From the NCBI GenBank assembly GCA_021790795.1, contig JAJYFU010000007.1:1-52768 (forward strand): a stretch of DNA of 52,768 bases, given 5' to 3'. The stretch is from Pseudomonadota bacterium. Its GTDB lineage: Bacteria; Pseudomonadota; Gammaproteobacteria; Steroidobacterales; Steroidobacteraceae. The first letter of the stretch is position 1. Each line of letters starts with the position of its first letter. The translations under genes were made by a program, and so were the position numbers. This document shows, piece after piece, positions 1-10,048 of the stretch. The notes beneath the pieces are model-generated. The model was not told the origin of the DNA and did no database searches. It was given only the letters and a program-made list of their open reading frames with translations.

Positions 1-281
1 TCATCTCGAGCAAGGCCGCCTATGTCGCCACGGAGGACGGCTACAAGGTCGGCCGGGAGACGGAAGTCGACGTGCTCAACGCCCTGAGCACATTGGTATC
101 GGCGCAGACCAACTACGCCACCAGCCGCTACGGCTACATCGACAGCCTCATTCAGCTGCAGTACGCCGCCGGCATGCTCTATCCGGCCGAGGTGAGCACC
201 ATCAATTCCTGGCTCACCAGAGTGGCACCGCTCGCCCACGGACAGCCGACCCCCGAAGGCATGACCCCGCCGATGGACTGA
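1..281 (+). CDS. TolC-family outer membrane efflux protein, C-terminal fragment
   Basis: The gene enters the window open at its 5' end and closes with TGA at 279-281. The frame read from base 3 gives a peptide containing GYKVGRETEVDVLNAL followed by a run through NYATSRYGYIDSLIQLQYAAGML. That is the usual end of the second repeat of TolC-type outer-membrane factors: a G-x-x-V-G-x-x-T-x-x-D-V-L-x-A motif, then a long helix ending in AAG-L. Proteins of this family form the trimeric outer-membrane duct of tripartite ABC or RND exporters. The two-component genes that follow on the same strand are likely linked to this exporter, by inference from position only. The N-terminal part and the exporter genes lie outside the window. 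Confidence 0.85.
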   Translation, partial: ISSKAAYVATEDGYKVGRETEVDVLNALSTLVSAQTNYATSRYGYIDSLIQLQYAAGMLYPAEVSTINSWLTRVAPLAHGQPTPEGMTPPMD

Positions 282-537
282 GTCGTCGCCCATCGGCCGG
301 CGGTATCCAAACCGTGTACCCCAGACACAACGGCGAGGCGGCGTCTTCCGGCGAAGCATCGCTTCGCTGCGCCGAGCGGGTGTCCCTGGATGAACACCCC
401 GGAGCTTGCGCGGCGCAACGGACCCCGCCGCCGCAGGTGGCGAGTGTTGAGCCCAAAACGACGCCTGCCGGCTCGACGCGCTCCGGGCCGGGCAGGAACC
501 CCGCCCGCGGCAGCGCCTTCCGGTCCGATCCGGTACC

Positions 538-1929
538 ATGGTCGCGATGAGTAGTCCGCCCAGCGAGTCGCGCTCCAGCCTCGCGCACAGCCCCGTGCTG
601 GTCATCGATGACAACGAGGCGGTGCGGACCGCGATCGAGGTGCTGTTCTCCCTGCACGGCGCGCGAGTCCTGGGCGCGGCGTCCCCGCCCGAAGGTCTGG
701 CGGTGTTGCGGCGCGAAGCGGTCGACGTGGTCATCCAAGACATGAACTTCCGTCGCGAGGCCACCGGAGGCGAGGAGGGCGTGGCGCTCTTCCATGCCAT
801 TCGCCGCAAGCACCCCGACGTGCCCATCGTACTGCTGACCGCCTGGACGCACCTCGAGACGGCCGTCGACCTCGTCAAGGCCGGAGCCGCCGATTACATC
901 GCGAAGCCTTGGGACGACGAGCGCCTGCTCACGACCGTGCGCAATCTCCTGGACCTGCGCCGTGCGCGCGTCGAAGCCGCCACACTGCGCTCGCGGCGGC
1001 GCCGGGCGCGCGAGTCGCTCGCGGGCCGCTTCGATCTGCGTGGCGCAGTCTACGAGAGCGACGCGATGCACACGCTGGTCTCGATGGCGGCCCAGGTGGC
1101 GCACGCGGACGTGCCGGTGCTGATCACCGGACCGAACGGCGCCGGCAAGGAGGTGCTCGCCGACATCATCCAGGCTAACTCCTCCGTCCGCACCGGTCCC
1201 TACGTGAAAATCAATCTCGGCGCCCTCCCCCATGACCTCATGGAGGCGGAGCTGTTCGGCACCGAGGCCGGCGCATTCACCGGTGCGCGGGCGCGCATCG
1301 GCCGCTTCGAGGCCGCGAGCGGCGGAACGCTGTTCCTGGACGAGTTGGCCAACCTCGACCCGCCCGGTCAGGCCAAGCTGCTGCGGGTGCTGCAGACCGG
1401 GGAGTTCGAGCGATTGGGATCAAACCTCACACGCCGAGCAGCGGTGCGGCTGGTGGCGGCCACCAATGCGGATCTGCGCGCGGCGATACGCGCCGGCGCG
1501 TTTCGCGAGGATCTGTATTACCGGTTGAACGTGATCGAGCTGGAAGTCCCGCCGCTGGCACACCGGCCCGAGGACATCGTGCCGCTGGCGCGTCACTTTC
1601 TCGAGCCGAACCGCGCGCTCTCGAGGGAGTCGGAGTACGCGCTGGCCGGTTATCCCTGGCCGGGCAATGTGCGCGAGCTGCGCAATGTCATCCGGCGCGC
1701 ATGCCTGCTGTCGGAGGCGCCGCTGATCGACGTCGGGGCGCTCAACCTGCCGCCTGTCGAGCCGGCGGGCGACACCGAGGCGGTGCCACTCGATCGCCTC
1801 GGGCTCGTGGAGACGCTCGGGCGCAACGGCGGCAACGTATCGCGCGCCGCGCGCGAGCTGGGCCTGTCCCGACAGGCGCTGTACCGCCGCATGGAGAAGC
1901 TGGGCCTGAAGGCCAACGATGATCGGTAG
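538..1929 (+). CDS. NtrC-family sigma-54-dependent response regulator
   Basis: Three domains are visible in 463 residues. A receiver domain (about 19-140) carries acidic residues D24-D25 and the probable phospho-acceptor D68 in VVIQDMNF. An AAA+ sigma-54 interaction domain (about 170-395) has GAFTGA at 245-250 and Walker B GGTLFLDE at 262-269. A Fis-type helix-turn-helix ends the protein ([25 protein letters not shown]). Intact GAFTGA argues that it activates sigma-54 promoters. The Walker A reads GPNGAGKE (198-205) rather than the common GESGTGKE, but keeps the GK. The start could be ATG 538 or ATG 547; neither has a clear ribosome site. Its last 11 bases overlap the kinase gene, so the two are translationally coupled. 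Confidence 0.93.
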   Translation: MVAMSSPPSESRSSLAHSPVLVIDDNEAVRTAIEVLFSLHGARVLGAASPPEGLAVLRREAVDVVIQDMNFRREATGGEEGVALFHAIRRKHPDVPIVLLTAWTHLETAVDLVKAGAADYIAKPWDDERLLTTVRNLLDLRRARVEAATLRSRRRRARESLAGRFDLRGAVYESDAMHTLVSMAAQVAHADVPVLITGPNGAGKEVLADIIQANSSVRTGPYVKINLGALPHDLMEAELFGTEAGAFTGARARIGRFEAASGGTLFLDELANLDPPGQAKLLRVLQTGEFERLGSNLTRRAAVRLVAATNADLRAAIRAGAFREDLYYRLNVIELEVPPLAHRPEDIVPLARHFLEPNRALSRESEYALAGYPWPGNVRELRNVIRRACLLSEAPLIDVGALNLPPVEPAGDTEAVPLDRLGLVETLGRNGGNVSRAARELGLSRQALYRRMEKLGLKANDDR

Positions 1930-3241
1930 GCTTCGCGGATCGATCGCCGGGCGCATGGGCGTCGCGCTCGGCGCACAGGCGCTGATCGCCGCGGGACTGA
2001 CCGCCGCGGCCCTGCGCTGGCTCGCCTCGCCCGCGCTAGCGCTCGCTCTGGCGCTGCTCGTGTGCGTCCCGGTGCTCGCATGGCTCGCGGCACGCGCCAC
2101 GCGTCCCTGGCGCAAGACGGTCGCGGCGGTCGGCGGCGCCATCGGCGGCCTGCGCGAGCGGGATTTCAGCAGCAGCATCGCCGCACCACGCATCGAGGAA
2201 TTGCGCGCCCTGGTCGAAGCCTATAACGGGCTCGGCGAGATGCTGCGGCGGGAGCGGTTTGATCTGTACCAGCGCGAGCTGCTGTTGGACACCGTTCTGC
2301 AAACCACGCCGCACGTATTGGTACTGAGCGATGACCGGGGCCGGATCGTGTACGGCAACATCGCCGCGCGCGCGCTGCTGCATGGCGGACGTAAACTCGA
2401 GGGCCTGGAGCTCGAGGAACTGCTGCGCGGGCAGCCGCCGGAGCTGCGCACGGCCGTTGCGGGCGCTGGCGACACCCTGTTCACGCTCGGCACCGGCCCG
2501 GACAGCGAGGTCTACCGTTTCTCCCGGCGCACCTTTCTGCTCAATGCCCGGCCGCATCAGCTCTGCTTGCTCGAGCGCCTGACACGCGAGCTCACCGCGC
2601 AGGAAATCGCGGTGTGGAAGAAAGTCATCCGCGTGATCGCCCACGAGCTCAACAACTCCCTGGCCCCGATCAGCTCCCTGGTGCATTCCGGCAAGCTGCT
2701 CGCCCGGCAGGCCGAACCGGCCGTTCTCGGCCCGCAGTTCGAGCGCATCTTCGCCACCATCGGGGATCGTACGGCGCACCTGGCGGTCTTCATCGACGGG
2801 TACGCGCGCTTCGCCAAATTGCCGCGTCCCCGGCCGGCGCCGATCGCCTGGTCCGCGTTCATCGCGCAACTGGCCGCGACGCTGGAATTCCGCGTCGCCG
2901 GCGCACTGCCCGAGCGCGCGGGCCATTTCGACGCCGCACAGCTCGAACAGGTCATGATCAATCTCGTGAAGAACGCCGCCGAGTCGGGCTCGGATCCCGG
3001 CGAGATCACCGTGAGCGTGCGCGAGCGCGCGCCCGGCTTTCAGATCGAGGTCGCCGACCGCGGGGCAGGGCTCACCGAAGCGGCGCTGCGCGACGCGCTG
3101 CTGCCGTTCTTCTCCACCAAGCCCTCCGGCTCGGGCCTCGGGCTCACCCTGTGCCGCGAGATCATCGAGGCGCATGCCGGCCGGCTGGGCATTGCCAACC
3201 GTCCCGGCGGCGGCGCGGTGGTTTCGGTCTATCTGCCCTGA
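1919..3241 (+). CDS. Sensor histidine kinase, NtrY/NtrB-like
   Basis: The protein has 440 residues. Two N-terminal membrane segments (about 16-35 and 38-58) come with almost no periplasmic loop, so it probably senses within the membrane or the cytoplasm. A linker follows, then a PAS-like segment (about 130-215, HVLVLSDDRGRIVYGN). The H box is HELNNSLAP with His242. The N box is INLVKNAAES (Asn348), G1 is DRGAGL (380-385), the F box is FFSTKPSGSG and G2 is GSGLGL (404-409), so kinase activity looks intact. ATG 1919 overlaps the end of the response regulator gene, so this is the cognate pair. The signal is unknown. The TolC-type gene upstream suggests control of efflux, but this is inference. 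Confidence 0.92.
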   Translation: MIGRLRGSIAGRMGVALGAQALIAAGLTAAALRWLASPALALALALLVCVPVLAWLAARATRPWRKTVAAVGGAIGGLRERDFSSSIAAPRIEELRALVEAYNGLGEMLRRERFDLYQRELLLDTVLQTTPHVLVLSDDRGRIVYGNIAARALLHGGRKLEGLELEELLRGQPPELRTAVAGAGDTLFTLGTGPDSEVYRFSRRTFLLNARPHQLCLLERLTRELTAQEIAVWKKVIRVIAHELNNSLAPISSLVHSGKLLARQAEPAVLGPQFERIFATIGDRTAHLAVFIDGYARFAKLPRPRPAPIAWSAFIAQLAATLEFRVAGALPERAGHFDAAQLEQVMINLVKNAAESGSDPGEITVSVRERAPGFQIEVADRGAGLTEAALRDALLPFFSTKPSGSGLGLTLCREIIEAHAGRLGIANRPGGGAVVSVYLP

Positions 3242-3249
3242 GGGCAGGG

Positions 3250-3268
3250 TCGCGGCGCTGCGCCGCGA
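3250..3268 (+). terminator. GC-rich hairpin after the kinase gene
   Basis: A perfect 8 bp stem, TCGCGGCG/CGCCGCGA, with a 3-base CTG loop lies nine bases after the kinase stop codon. There is no T-run after it, so it may be a weak or Rho-assisted terminator or an mRNA 3' stabiliser. It separates the two-component operon from the FUSC gene, which has its own possible -10 hexamer TACAAT at about 3311-3316. Confidence 0.4.
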
Positions 3269-3351
3269 GACAGTGCCCCGCCATGACTCGGCGAGCCCTG
3301 GCCCGGCCAGTACAATCGGACACAGAAACCGTTCAGCCGCCGAGAGCCCCG

Positions 3352-5448
3352 ATGCGAAATCCCCCCGACAGCAGGCGCGCCAAGCTCTTCTCGACGCTGC
3401 TGGCCACCCGGCCGGCGCAGCTGCCCTGGATGGTCCTGGTGCGCAACACCGCCGCGGTGGTGCTGCCGCTCGTGTGGGGCATCGGCAGCGGCAACGTGCT
3501 GGCCGGCATCGCGGTCAGCATCGGGGCGCTGGTTACGATGTACTCCGACGAGCCCGGCCCGTATCGCGAGCGGCTGACGCGCCTCCTGGCGGTGTCGGCC
3601 GCCGGGGGTCTGGCGACCTTCCTCGGTCTGACGCTGAACCATCATCTTCCGGCGCTGCTGCTCGCCAGTCTGGCGATCGGTTTCCTCGGCGCGCTGCTCG
3701 TGGCATTCGGCGATGCCATCGCCCGGGTCGGGATGACTTCGATGATTCTGCTCGTCATCGCCACGGATCTGCCGGCGCCCACCCTGGCGGCGGCGCTGCA
3801 CTTGACCGCCGACGTCACCGCCGGCGGACTGCTGCTGACGCTGTTCTCCATCGCCGCCTGGCCGCTGCAGCGCTATGGACCGGAGCGCGCGGCGCTCTCG
3901 ACGGTGTATCGGGGATTGGCCGCCATGGCCCGCCGAGGAACACACGACGACGGGAGCGCACTCGAGCTCACCGGCGGCATGACCGACCTGCAACATACCC
4001 TGCTCGGGCCGCACCGTGCGCGGGGACCGGTCATGGAGTACTTCGGCGTCATGTTGGAGCTGGCCGAGCGGATCCGGCTGGAGCTGATTGCCCTCGGCGC
4101 GCAGACCCTCGACGCGCAGATCGGTCCGCTCGTGCAACGCGAGGCCGCCGCGGTGCTCGATGCAATCGCCGAAGCCATCGTGGCCGGAGGCGACCCGGCC
4201 CGCGCCATGAGCGGCGCGGTGCGCGCCTTGCAGAGCGCCGAGCGGCGCGCTGCCGGGCAGGAAGCCTCTGTGCCGAGCGCGCCCTGGCGGCACTTGCAGG
4301 CGCTCTCCGGGCAGCTCGCCGCCGCGGCCCGCAACGCCGCAAGAGCGGGGATACAGGGAGCGAAGCGCGCCGTGGACGAAGATCGGCAACTGCCGAGCGC
4401 ACTGCGTCCCCAATCCTCGCTGGCGGTGTTTACGGCCAGTCTCACACCCCGCTCCGCCGCGTTCCGTCACGCCATCCGTACCGCGGTGTGCTTCTCGCTC
4501 GCGCTGTGGCTCGGGCGGATATTGCCGATCAAACACGGTTACTGGCTGCCGATGACGGTGGCCATCGTGCTGCGGGCGGATTACGCCGGGACGCTCAGCT
4601 ACGGGCTGTTGCGCATGGCCGGCACCGTGCTGGGTCTGGTCCTCACCACGGCGCTGGTGCTCGTGCTGCCGGCCAACGCCTGGATCCATCTGGCCGTGCT
4701 GGCGGCGCTGTGCGCCGGGTACCGCTACCTCGGCAACGTGCACTATGCGGCGGCGGTCGCCTGTCTCACCGGCCTGGTGGTGCTGCTGCTGGCATTCGTG
4801 GGCGAGAGGCCGGAACCGACCGTCATTGCCCGGTTGGTCGACACCGTGCTCGGCAGCGTCGTGGCGCTCGCCGCGTACGGCCTGTGGCCGACCTGGGAGA
4901 AAGGACGCGCGCGGGAGATGGTCGCACAATCGCTGCAGGCGTATGCGGCCTACCTGGCCTCGATCGCCACCGGTGAGGCGCCCGAGCGGCACGCAGCGCG
5001 CCAGGGCGCGCGCGTCGCACGAATCAACGCCGAGGCGTCGGTCAAACGCCTGCTCGCCGAACCGGCCACGCCGCCGGCGCTCGCCGAGCTTGCTCAATCG
5101 TTACTGACCAACGGCAACCGCCTGGCGCGGGCGATCATGACGCTCGAGGCGCTGATCCCGCAACACGGCCGACTCGCCGGCGGCGCCGCGACGCAGTCGC
5201 TGGTCCTCGATGGCGCCGCGGCTCTGCGCGAAGTGGCCGATGCCTTGAGCACGCATCGCGCGCCCGGTCAACTTCCGCCCATCCGCGCCCTGCAGCGGCA
5301 TCTGGCGCGCACGCTCGAGGCCGCGCCCGCAAGCGGGGCCGCCGCAGAGCTGGTCGGGACCTGCGACCGGGTGGTCGACAGCATCGACACCCTCGCCCAC
5401 ATCGTGTCGCGCGCCACGTCTGCGGCGCTCGTCACCCAGCCCGCCTGA
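3352..5448 (+). CDS. FUSC-family inner membrane protein (aromatic acid exporter-like)
   Basis: From ATG 3352 the product is 698 residues: MRNPPDSRRAKLFSTLL, then a block of hydrophobic helices (about 25-185), a long soluble helical middle (about 190-360), a second membrane block (about 370-520, with GYWLPMTVAIVLRADYAGT) and a helical C-terminal tail. The duplicated membrane-soluble layout and the WLPMTV-type segment are typical of the FUSC/YccS/AaeB group, some of which export aromatic carboxylic acids with a membrane-fusion partner. I see no substrate-specific motif. The frame stays open far upstream inside the kinase gene, but ATG 3352 is the first start that gives a sensible N-terminus; ATG 3283 is the alternative. 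Confidence 0.82.
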   Translation: MRNPPDSRRAKLFSTLLATRPAQLPWMVLVRNTAAVVLPLVWGIGSGNVLAGIAVSIGALVTMYSDEPGPYRERLTRLLAVSAAGGLATFLGLTLNHHLPALLLASLAIGFLGALLVAFGDAIARVGMTSMILLVIATDLPAPTLAAALHLTADVTAGGLLLTLFSIAAWPLQRYGPERAALSTVYRGLAAMARRGTHDDGSALELTGGMTDLQHTLLGPHRARGPVMEYFGVMLELAERIRLELIALGAQTLDAQIGPLVQREAAAVLDAIAEAIVAGGDPARAMSGAVRALQSAERRAAGQEASVPSAPWRHLQALSGQLAAAARNAARAGIQGAKRAVDEDRQLPSALRPQSSLAVFTASLTPRSAAFRHAIRTAVCFSLALWLGRILPIKHGYWLPMTVAIVLRADYAGTLSYGLLRMAGTVLGLVLTTALVLVLPANAWIHLAVLAALCAGYRYLGNVHYAAAVACLTGLVVLLLAFVGERPEPTVIARLVDTVLGSVVALAAYGLWPTWEKGRAREMVAQSLQAYAAYLASIATGEAPERHAARQGARVARINAEASVKRLLAEPATPPALAELAQSLLTNGNRLARAIMTLEALIPQHGRLAGGAATQSLVLDGAAALREVADALSTHRAPGQLPPIRALQRHLARTLEAAPASGAAAELVGTCDRVVDSIDTLAHIVSRATSAALVTQPA

Positions 5449-5463
5449 ACGGATCCGACGCCC

Positions 5464-6432
5464 TCAGACCGGCGGGACCGGCCGCGCGGTCCGTCGGGTC
5501 GCGCCACCGGTGTTGGCGTGGCGCCTCCCCCCCTCGGGCTTCGCCATCTTGAGCTGCAGATCCCGCAGGTAACGGCGAAACTCCTTGCCCAGCACCGGAT
5601 GGCCGAGAGCGTACTCGACGGTGGCCTGCAGATACCCGAGCTTGCTGCCACAATCGTAGCGCGTGCCCGCGAAGCGGTAGGCGTAGACCGCCTCCTCGCG
5701 CATCAGCGCCGCGATCCCGTCGGTCAGCTGGATTTCCCCGCCCGCGCCCTGCCCGAGCTTCTCCAGGTGTTCGAAGATCGACGGCGCAAGCACGTAGCGC
5801 CCGACCACCGCCAGGCTGGAAGGCGCCACAGCCGGCTTGGGCTTCTCGACGATACTGCGGACCCGGCTCGTGGCCGATTTGTCGGCCTCCACCGCAACGA
5901 TACCGTATTTGTCGGTGTCCGAGCGCGGCACCGCCTGCACGCCGAGGACACTTGCGCGCTTGGCCTCGTACACATCGGCCATCTGCTTCAGGCAGGCGAC
6001 CTCCCCGCGAATCAGATCGTCGGCCAGATGCACGAAGAACGGTTCGGCCCCGACGGCCGGCTGGGCGCACAGCACCGCATGGCCGAGACCCAGCGGCGCC
6101 GGTTGGCGAATGTAGATGCACGAGGCGTACGACGGCAGCACGCTGCGAATCTGGTTGAGCAGGCTGCTTTTACCCTGACGCTCGAGCAGCTGCTCGAGCT
6201 CCTGATCCGAGTCGAAATGATCCTCGATGGCGCGCTTGGCCGCGCCCGTGATGAACACCAGACGCGTGGCGCCCGCGGCGAGCGCCTCTTCGACCGCGTA
6301 CTGGATGAGCGGCTTGTCGACCACCGGCAGCATCTCTTTCGGGCTGGCCTTGGTGGCCGGCAGGAAGCGCGTACCCCGTCCCGCAACCGGGAACACAGCC
6401 GTGCGAATGATCGACTTCGGTGCTGTCCGCAT
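5464..6432 (-). CDS. galU: UTP--glucose-1-phosphate uridylyltransferase
   Basis: GalU makes UDP-glucose from UTP and glucose-1-phosphate in the cytoplasm, feeding LPS, capsule and osmoprotectant synthesis. The protein (322 residues) begins [20 protein letters not shown] and has the nucleotidyltransferase signature [26 protein letters not shown] and the VEKPKP segment. ATG 6432 was chosen over the longer open frame because CTGGAG sits about 8 bases upstream and the homologous region starts there. The C-terminal 30 residues are longer and more basic than in most GalU proteins. The gene follows lapB on the same strand with a gap of 52 bases, so the two envelope genes may be cotranscribed. It converges on the FUSC gene with 15 bases between them. 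Confidence 0.95.
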   Translation of the reverse strand: MRTAPKSIIRTAVFPVAGRGTRFLPATKASPKEMLPVVDKPLIQYAVEEALAAGATRLVFITGAAKRAIEDHFDSDQELEQLLERQGKSSLLNQIRSVLPSYASCIYIRQPAPLGLGHAVLCAQPAVGAEPFFVHLADDLIRGEVACLKQMADVYEAKRASVLGVQAVPRSDTDKYGIVAVEADKSATSRVRSIVEKPKPAVAPSSLAVVGRYVLAPSIFEHLEKLGQGAGGEIQLTDGIAALMREEAVYAYRFAGTRYDCGSKLGYLQATVEYALGHPVLGKEFRRYLRDLQLKMAKPEGGRRHANTGGATRRTARPVPPV

Positions 6433-6484
6433 CTCAGATACTCCAGAACTTTCACGGTCCGCGACGGGACCTGATTCGAGTAGT

Positions 6485-7663
6485 TTAACGCCCGACGTCA
6501 CCCAGGTTGCGAGCCTCGTCCCGCGCGCGTTTCCCCGCCGGACTCATCCGCGCGGCAGGCGTCTCCGGACCGACGTCCCACTTGAACGCCGCCGGACGCA
6601 TGCTGTCCCATGTGCGACACTTCGGGCAGCGCCAGAACCAACCCGAGCTGAGCAGGCCACACTCCTCACACTGATAGCGTCCGCCACCATCCCCGAGCCG
6701 CTTCAGCAGGAGTGCGAGCGCGTACGCCTCGGCCGCGGGCGCGGCTTGCGGTCCCTGCGTGTCGGCCAGATGCTGCAGCTCGGCCGGCGGCAGCGCGCCG
6801 GCCAACAACCACGCCAGTTGCCGGGGGCTGGTCTCACCGGCGCGTTGCAACCGATCCCACAACGCGGCGAGCACCCGCGGCTGTTGCCCCGCCTCCGCCA
6901 GGGCCAGCGCGCGGGGGATGATCTCGATGGCGAGCGCCGGATGCGCCTGCAGAATCTTCAGATACCCCTCGAGCGCCGCATCGCGCGCGCCGTCCGACTC
7001 GGCGATGCGCGCGGCGAGCATGTGAGCGCGCGGCAGGTCGTGCTCTCTCGCACGCGCCTGGCGCAGCAACGCGCGGGCACGATCACTCTCCCCCTGGGTC
7101 AGCGATTGCTCGGCGAGCTCGCACAGATAATGCGCCGCGATGCGGCCACGCTCGGCCTGGACCTGCGACGGCAGGGCTTGCAGCGTCTGCAGCGCGTTGC
7201 TCCAGTCGCCCTGCGACTCGTAAATGCGCAGCAGTTGATCGAGCGCCGTATGACGATACTCGGCCGAAGCCGCCAACTCCTGGAACAGCAGCTCCGCGCG
7301 GTCCATCAGCCCGGCGCTCAAGTAATCCAACGCCAACGCGAACGTCGCCTTGTCGCGCAGGCCCGCATCGCCCTGCTCGCGCAGCCGCGTGTGCACGGCG
7401 ATCGCCCGGTCGACCTCACCGCGCCGCCGAAAGAGACTGCCGAGCGCAAATTGGATCTCGGCGGCATCGCCCGCCTCGGCCATGCGCGCGAACACTTCCA
7501 CGGCATGATCGAACCGGTCATTGATGAGATGATCGAGGCCGACGTAATAGTCGCGCGGCAGCCGCACAGTGCGCCGATCGCCGGTAAGCCGCCCAAGCAG
7601 CCAGGCCGCAACGCCGATGGCCGCGAACGCCAGCGCGAGCAGATAGGCGGGCAGCGCGATCAC
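6485..7663 (-). CDS. lapB: Lipopolysaccharide assembly protein B (TPR/rubredoxin-like)
   Basis: LapB is an inner-membrane protein that, in E. coli, controls LPS synthesis by directing FtsH to degrade LpxC. The 392-residue product matches it throughout. One N-terminal membrane helix (about 3-24) is followed by about nine tetratricopeptide repeats, including the conserved [15 protein letters not shown]. The C-terminus is a rubredoxin-like metal site, [23 protein letters not shown], with four cysteines. The start is GTG 7663. No ribosome site is evident, and a possible extended -10 element abuts the start. E. coli has lapA immediately upstream of lapB; here there is only a 215-base gap to ihfB with no LapA-like frame. 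Confidence 0.93.
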   Translation of the reverse strand: MIALPAYLLALAFAAIGVAAWLLGRLTGDRRTVRLPRDYYVGLDHLINDRFDHAVEVFARMAEAGDAAEIQFALGSLFRRRGEVDRAIAVHTRLREQGDAGLRDKATFALALDYLSAGLMDRAELLFQELAASAEYRHTALDQLLRIYESQGDWSNALQTLQALPSQVQAERGRIAAHYLCELAEQSLTQGESDRARALLRQARAREHDLPRAHMLAARIAESDGARDAALEGYLKILQAHPALAIEIIPRALALAEAGQQPRVLAALWDRLQRAGETSPRQLAWLLAGALPPAELQHLADTQGPQAAPAAEAYALALLLKRLGDGGGRYQCEECGLLSSGWFWRCPKCRTWDSMRPAAFKWDVGPETPAARMSPAGKRARDEARNLGDVGR

Positions 7664-7669
7664 GTCTGC

Positions 7670-7678
7670 AATGTAGCA
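7670..7678 (-). promoter_or_regulatory. Possible extended -10 element for lapB
   Basis: On the minus strand the sequence reads TGCTACATT, an extended -10 form (TGn-TACATT) ending about 6 bases before the GTG start of lapB. If used, transcription would begin at or next to the start codon, giving a leaderless or near-leaderless mRNA. No -35 element is convincing. This is pattern matching on one site. Confidence 0.3.
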
Positions 7679-7878
7679 TGCCGCATCGATTGCGAGCGCG
7701 GCGGGCGAGTCAGCCGCTCATCCGTCGTCGAGGAGAATCAGCAGGGTCTTGCCGCGCGGCAGAGTCCCGTTTCCCGTTTCCCGCCTCCGCCGCCAGCCTC
7801 GGGGCCGCCGTTTTCCCGGAGCATTACCCGCTCGCGCGTTCGCGTTTGACGAGGGCATGTCCCGCGCCCCGTGGGGGC

Positions 7879-8181
7879 TCACCCCCGGATCGGCTCGTCA
7901 GCGCCGCTGTTGACCCGCTCGCGCAGATCCTTGCCCGCCTTGAAGTGGGGCACGTGCTTGCCGGAGAGCGCCACCGCCTCGCCGGTCTTCGGATTGCGCC
8001 CCTGGCGCGGCGGACGAAAATGCAACGAGAAGCTGCCGAAACCGCGGATCTCGATGCGATCGCCGCGCGCCAGCGCATCGCTCATCACCTCGAGCATCTG
8101 CTTCAAAGCGAGCTCGACATCCTTGGCCGGCAGATGCTTCTGCTTCGCAGCGATGATTTCGATGAGCTCGGATTTGGTCAT
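7879..8181 (-). CDS. ihfB: Integration host factor subunit beta
   Basis: IhfB pairs with IhfA to bend DNA sharply at specific sites, shaping promoters, replication and recombination. The 100-residue product starts [21 protein letters not shown] and carries the family signature [24 protein letters not shown]. That includes the beta-arm Arg-Asn-Pro that intercalates into DNA, then the C-terminal [11 protein letters not shown] helix. Length and content are normal. It lies 51 bases downstream of rpsA on the same strand, the conserved cmk-rpsA-ihfB arrangement. Confidence 0.97.
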   Translation of the reverse strand: MTKSELIEIIAAKQKHLPAKDVELALKQMLEVMSDALARGDRIEIRGFGSFSLHFRPPRQGRNPKTGEAVALSGKHVPHFKAGKDLRERVNSGADEPIRG

Positions 8182-8232
8182 GACACGGGCAAACCGGCGC
8201 CGCTCCCGGTCTCGGGGGCGGCGCCTTTACAG

Positions 8233-9909
8233 CTAGCCACGATCTCCAATGTGCTCCTTGAGCAGCTCGCCCAGGCTCGTGCCTGTCGTTGCCGCCTCCG
8301 AGGAACGGTAGTTCTGGACCGCCTCGGCCTCCTCATGCGCCTCCTTGGCCTTGATGGAAAGCGAAATGGTGCGGGTCTTGCGATCCACGCCGATGAACTT
8401 CGCCTCGATTTCCTCGCCGATCTTGACCACCGTGCGGGCATCCTCGACTCGATCCCGGCCGAGCTCGGAAGCGCGCAGCTGACCTTCGATCCCGTTGCCG
8501 AGGTCGATGACCGCGCCGCGGGCATCCACGTCTTTGACCACGCCCTTGACGATCGTGCCCTTGGGATTCTCGGCGATGTAGCTCGAGAACGGATCCTTGG
8601 CGAGTTGCTTGATACCGAGGCTGATGCGCTCGCGCTCCGGATCGATCGACAGCACCATGGCCTCGACCTGCTGGCCCTTCTGGAAGCTGCGCACCGCTTC
8701 CTCCCCGGGCATGTCCCAGGAGATGTCCGACAGGTGCACCAGACCGTCGATGTTGCCCGCCAGTCCGATGAAGATGCCGAAGTCGGTGATCGATTTGATC
8801 TGGCCGCTGACGTGATCACCGCGGTTGTAGTTCTCTGCGAACTCCTTCCACGGATTGGCCTGACACTGCTTCAGGCCGAGGGAGATGCGCCGGCGCTCCT
8901 CGTCGACGTCGAGCACCATGACCTCGACTTCCTGACCGGTATGCACGACCTTGGCGGGATTGACGTTCTTGTTCGTCCAGTCCATCTCGGAAACGTGCAC
9001 CAGACCCTCGACGCCGTCCTCGATCTCGACGAACGCGCCATAGTCGGCGATGTTCGTGACCTTGCCAAACACCCGGGTGTGCGCCGGGTAGCGCCGGGAG
9101 ATGTTCTCCCACGGATCGGCCCCGAGCTGTTTCAGTCCCAGGCTCACCCGCGAGCGCTCGCGGTCGAACTTCAGGATCCGCACCTCGATCTCGTCGCCGA
9201 CCTTGACCACTTCGGAGGGATGCTTGACGCGCTTCCAGGCCATGTCGGTGATGTGCAGCAGCCCATCGATACCGCCGAGATCGACGAATGCGCCGTAGTC
9301 GGTGAGGTTCTTGACCGAGCCGCGCACCACCGCGCCTTCCTGCAGGTTCTCCAGCAGCGCGCTGCGCTCGGCCGAGAATTCCTGCTCCACCACCGCGCGG
9401 CGCGAGACCACCACGTTGTTGCGCTTCTGATCGAGCTTGATGACTTTGAACTCGAGGGCCTTGCCCTCGAGATAGGCCGTGTCGCGCACCGGGCGCACAT
9501 CGACCAACGAGCCGGGCAGGAACGCCCTAACGTTGTCGATCTCCACGGTGAAACCGCCCTTGACGCGGCCGGTGATCACGCCGCTGACGATCTCCGACTT
9601 GTTGAACGCCTCCTCGAGGCGCGTCCACGTGCGGGCACGCTTGGCCTTCTCACGCGAGAGGCGGGTCTCGCCGGTGCCGTCCTCGACCGAGTCGAGGGCC
9701 ACCTCCACCTCGTCTCCGGCCTTGACCTCGATCTCGCCCTGCTCGTCCTTGAACTGCTCGATCGGAATGACCGCTTCGGACTTCAGACCGACGTTGACCA
9801 CCACCACATCGGGGGTCACCTCGACGACGAGCCCCGTCAGAATCATTCCCGGACGGATGCGTTGACTGGCGAGACTCTGCTCGAAAAGCTGCGCAAAACT
9901 TTCTGTCAT
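8233..9909 (-). CDS. rpsA: 30S ribosomal protein S1
   Basis: S1 binds mRNA on the small ribosomal subunit and is needed to start translation on most messages. The 558-residue product (usual 550-560) opens with [13 protein letters not shown], the segment that docks on S2. It contains six S1 OB-fold repeats, recognisable by G-x-V-x(n)-[22 protein letters not shown] and DFGIFIGL cores. The gene follows cmk with a 139-base leader, long enough for autogenous control as known in E. coli, though I see no specific structure there. Confidence 0.97.
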   Translation of the reverse strand: MTESFAQLFEQSLASQRIRPGMILTGLVVEVTPDVVVVNVGLKSEAVIPIEQFKDEQGEIEVKAGDEVEVALDSVEDGTGETRLSREKAKRARTWTRLEEAFNKSEIVSGVITGRVKGGFTVEIDNVRAFLPGSLVDVRPVRDTAYLEGKALEFKVIKLDQKRNNVVVSRRAVVEQEFSAERSALLENLQEGAVVRGSVKNLTDYGAFVDLGGIDGLLHITDMAWKRVKHPSEVVKVGDEIEVRILKFDRERSRVSLGLKQLGADPWENISRRYPAHTRVFGKVTNIADYGAFVEIEDGVEGLVHVSEMDWTNKNVNPAKVVHTGQEVEVMVLDVDEERRRISLGLKQCQANPWKEFAENYNRGDHVSGQIKSITDFGIFIGLAGNIDGLVHLSDISWDMPGEEAVRSFQKGQQVEAMVLSIDPERERISLGIKQLAKDPFSSYIAENPKGTIVKGVVKDVDARGAVIDLGNGIEGQLRASELGRDRVEDARTVVKIGEEIEAKFIGVDRKTRTISLSIKAKEAHEEAEAVQNYRSSEAATTGTSLGELLKEHIGDRG

Positions 9910-10048
9910 ACCTTCACTCGCACGGAGCTTCGGTCCCCGTGCTCAAAATCTGGCGCCCCGTGTGCGTCCTTCGGGCCCAGGCAGATGCGAAACACGACCT
10001 GCGCGTCCCGTGCGCACGCCGACCATGAAAACCTTCAGCAAGACCGCA

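Noticed and set aside
282-537. A small gene between the TolC-type gene and the response regulator (a 78-codon frame at 314-550).
   Set aside because: It has no ribosome site, no recognisable features and runs into the response regulator start; the gap appears non-coding.
7824-8078. An 84-codon minus-strand frame as a candidate lapA.
   Set aside because: It overlaps ihfB in another frame, has no membrane helices and is Arg/Ser-rich.
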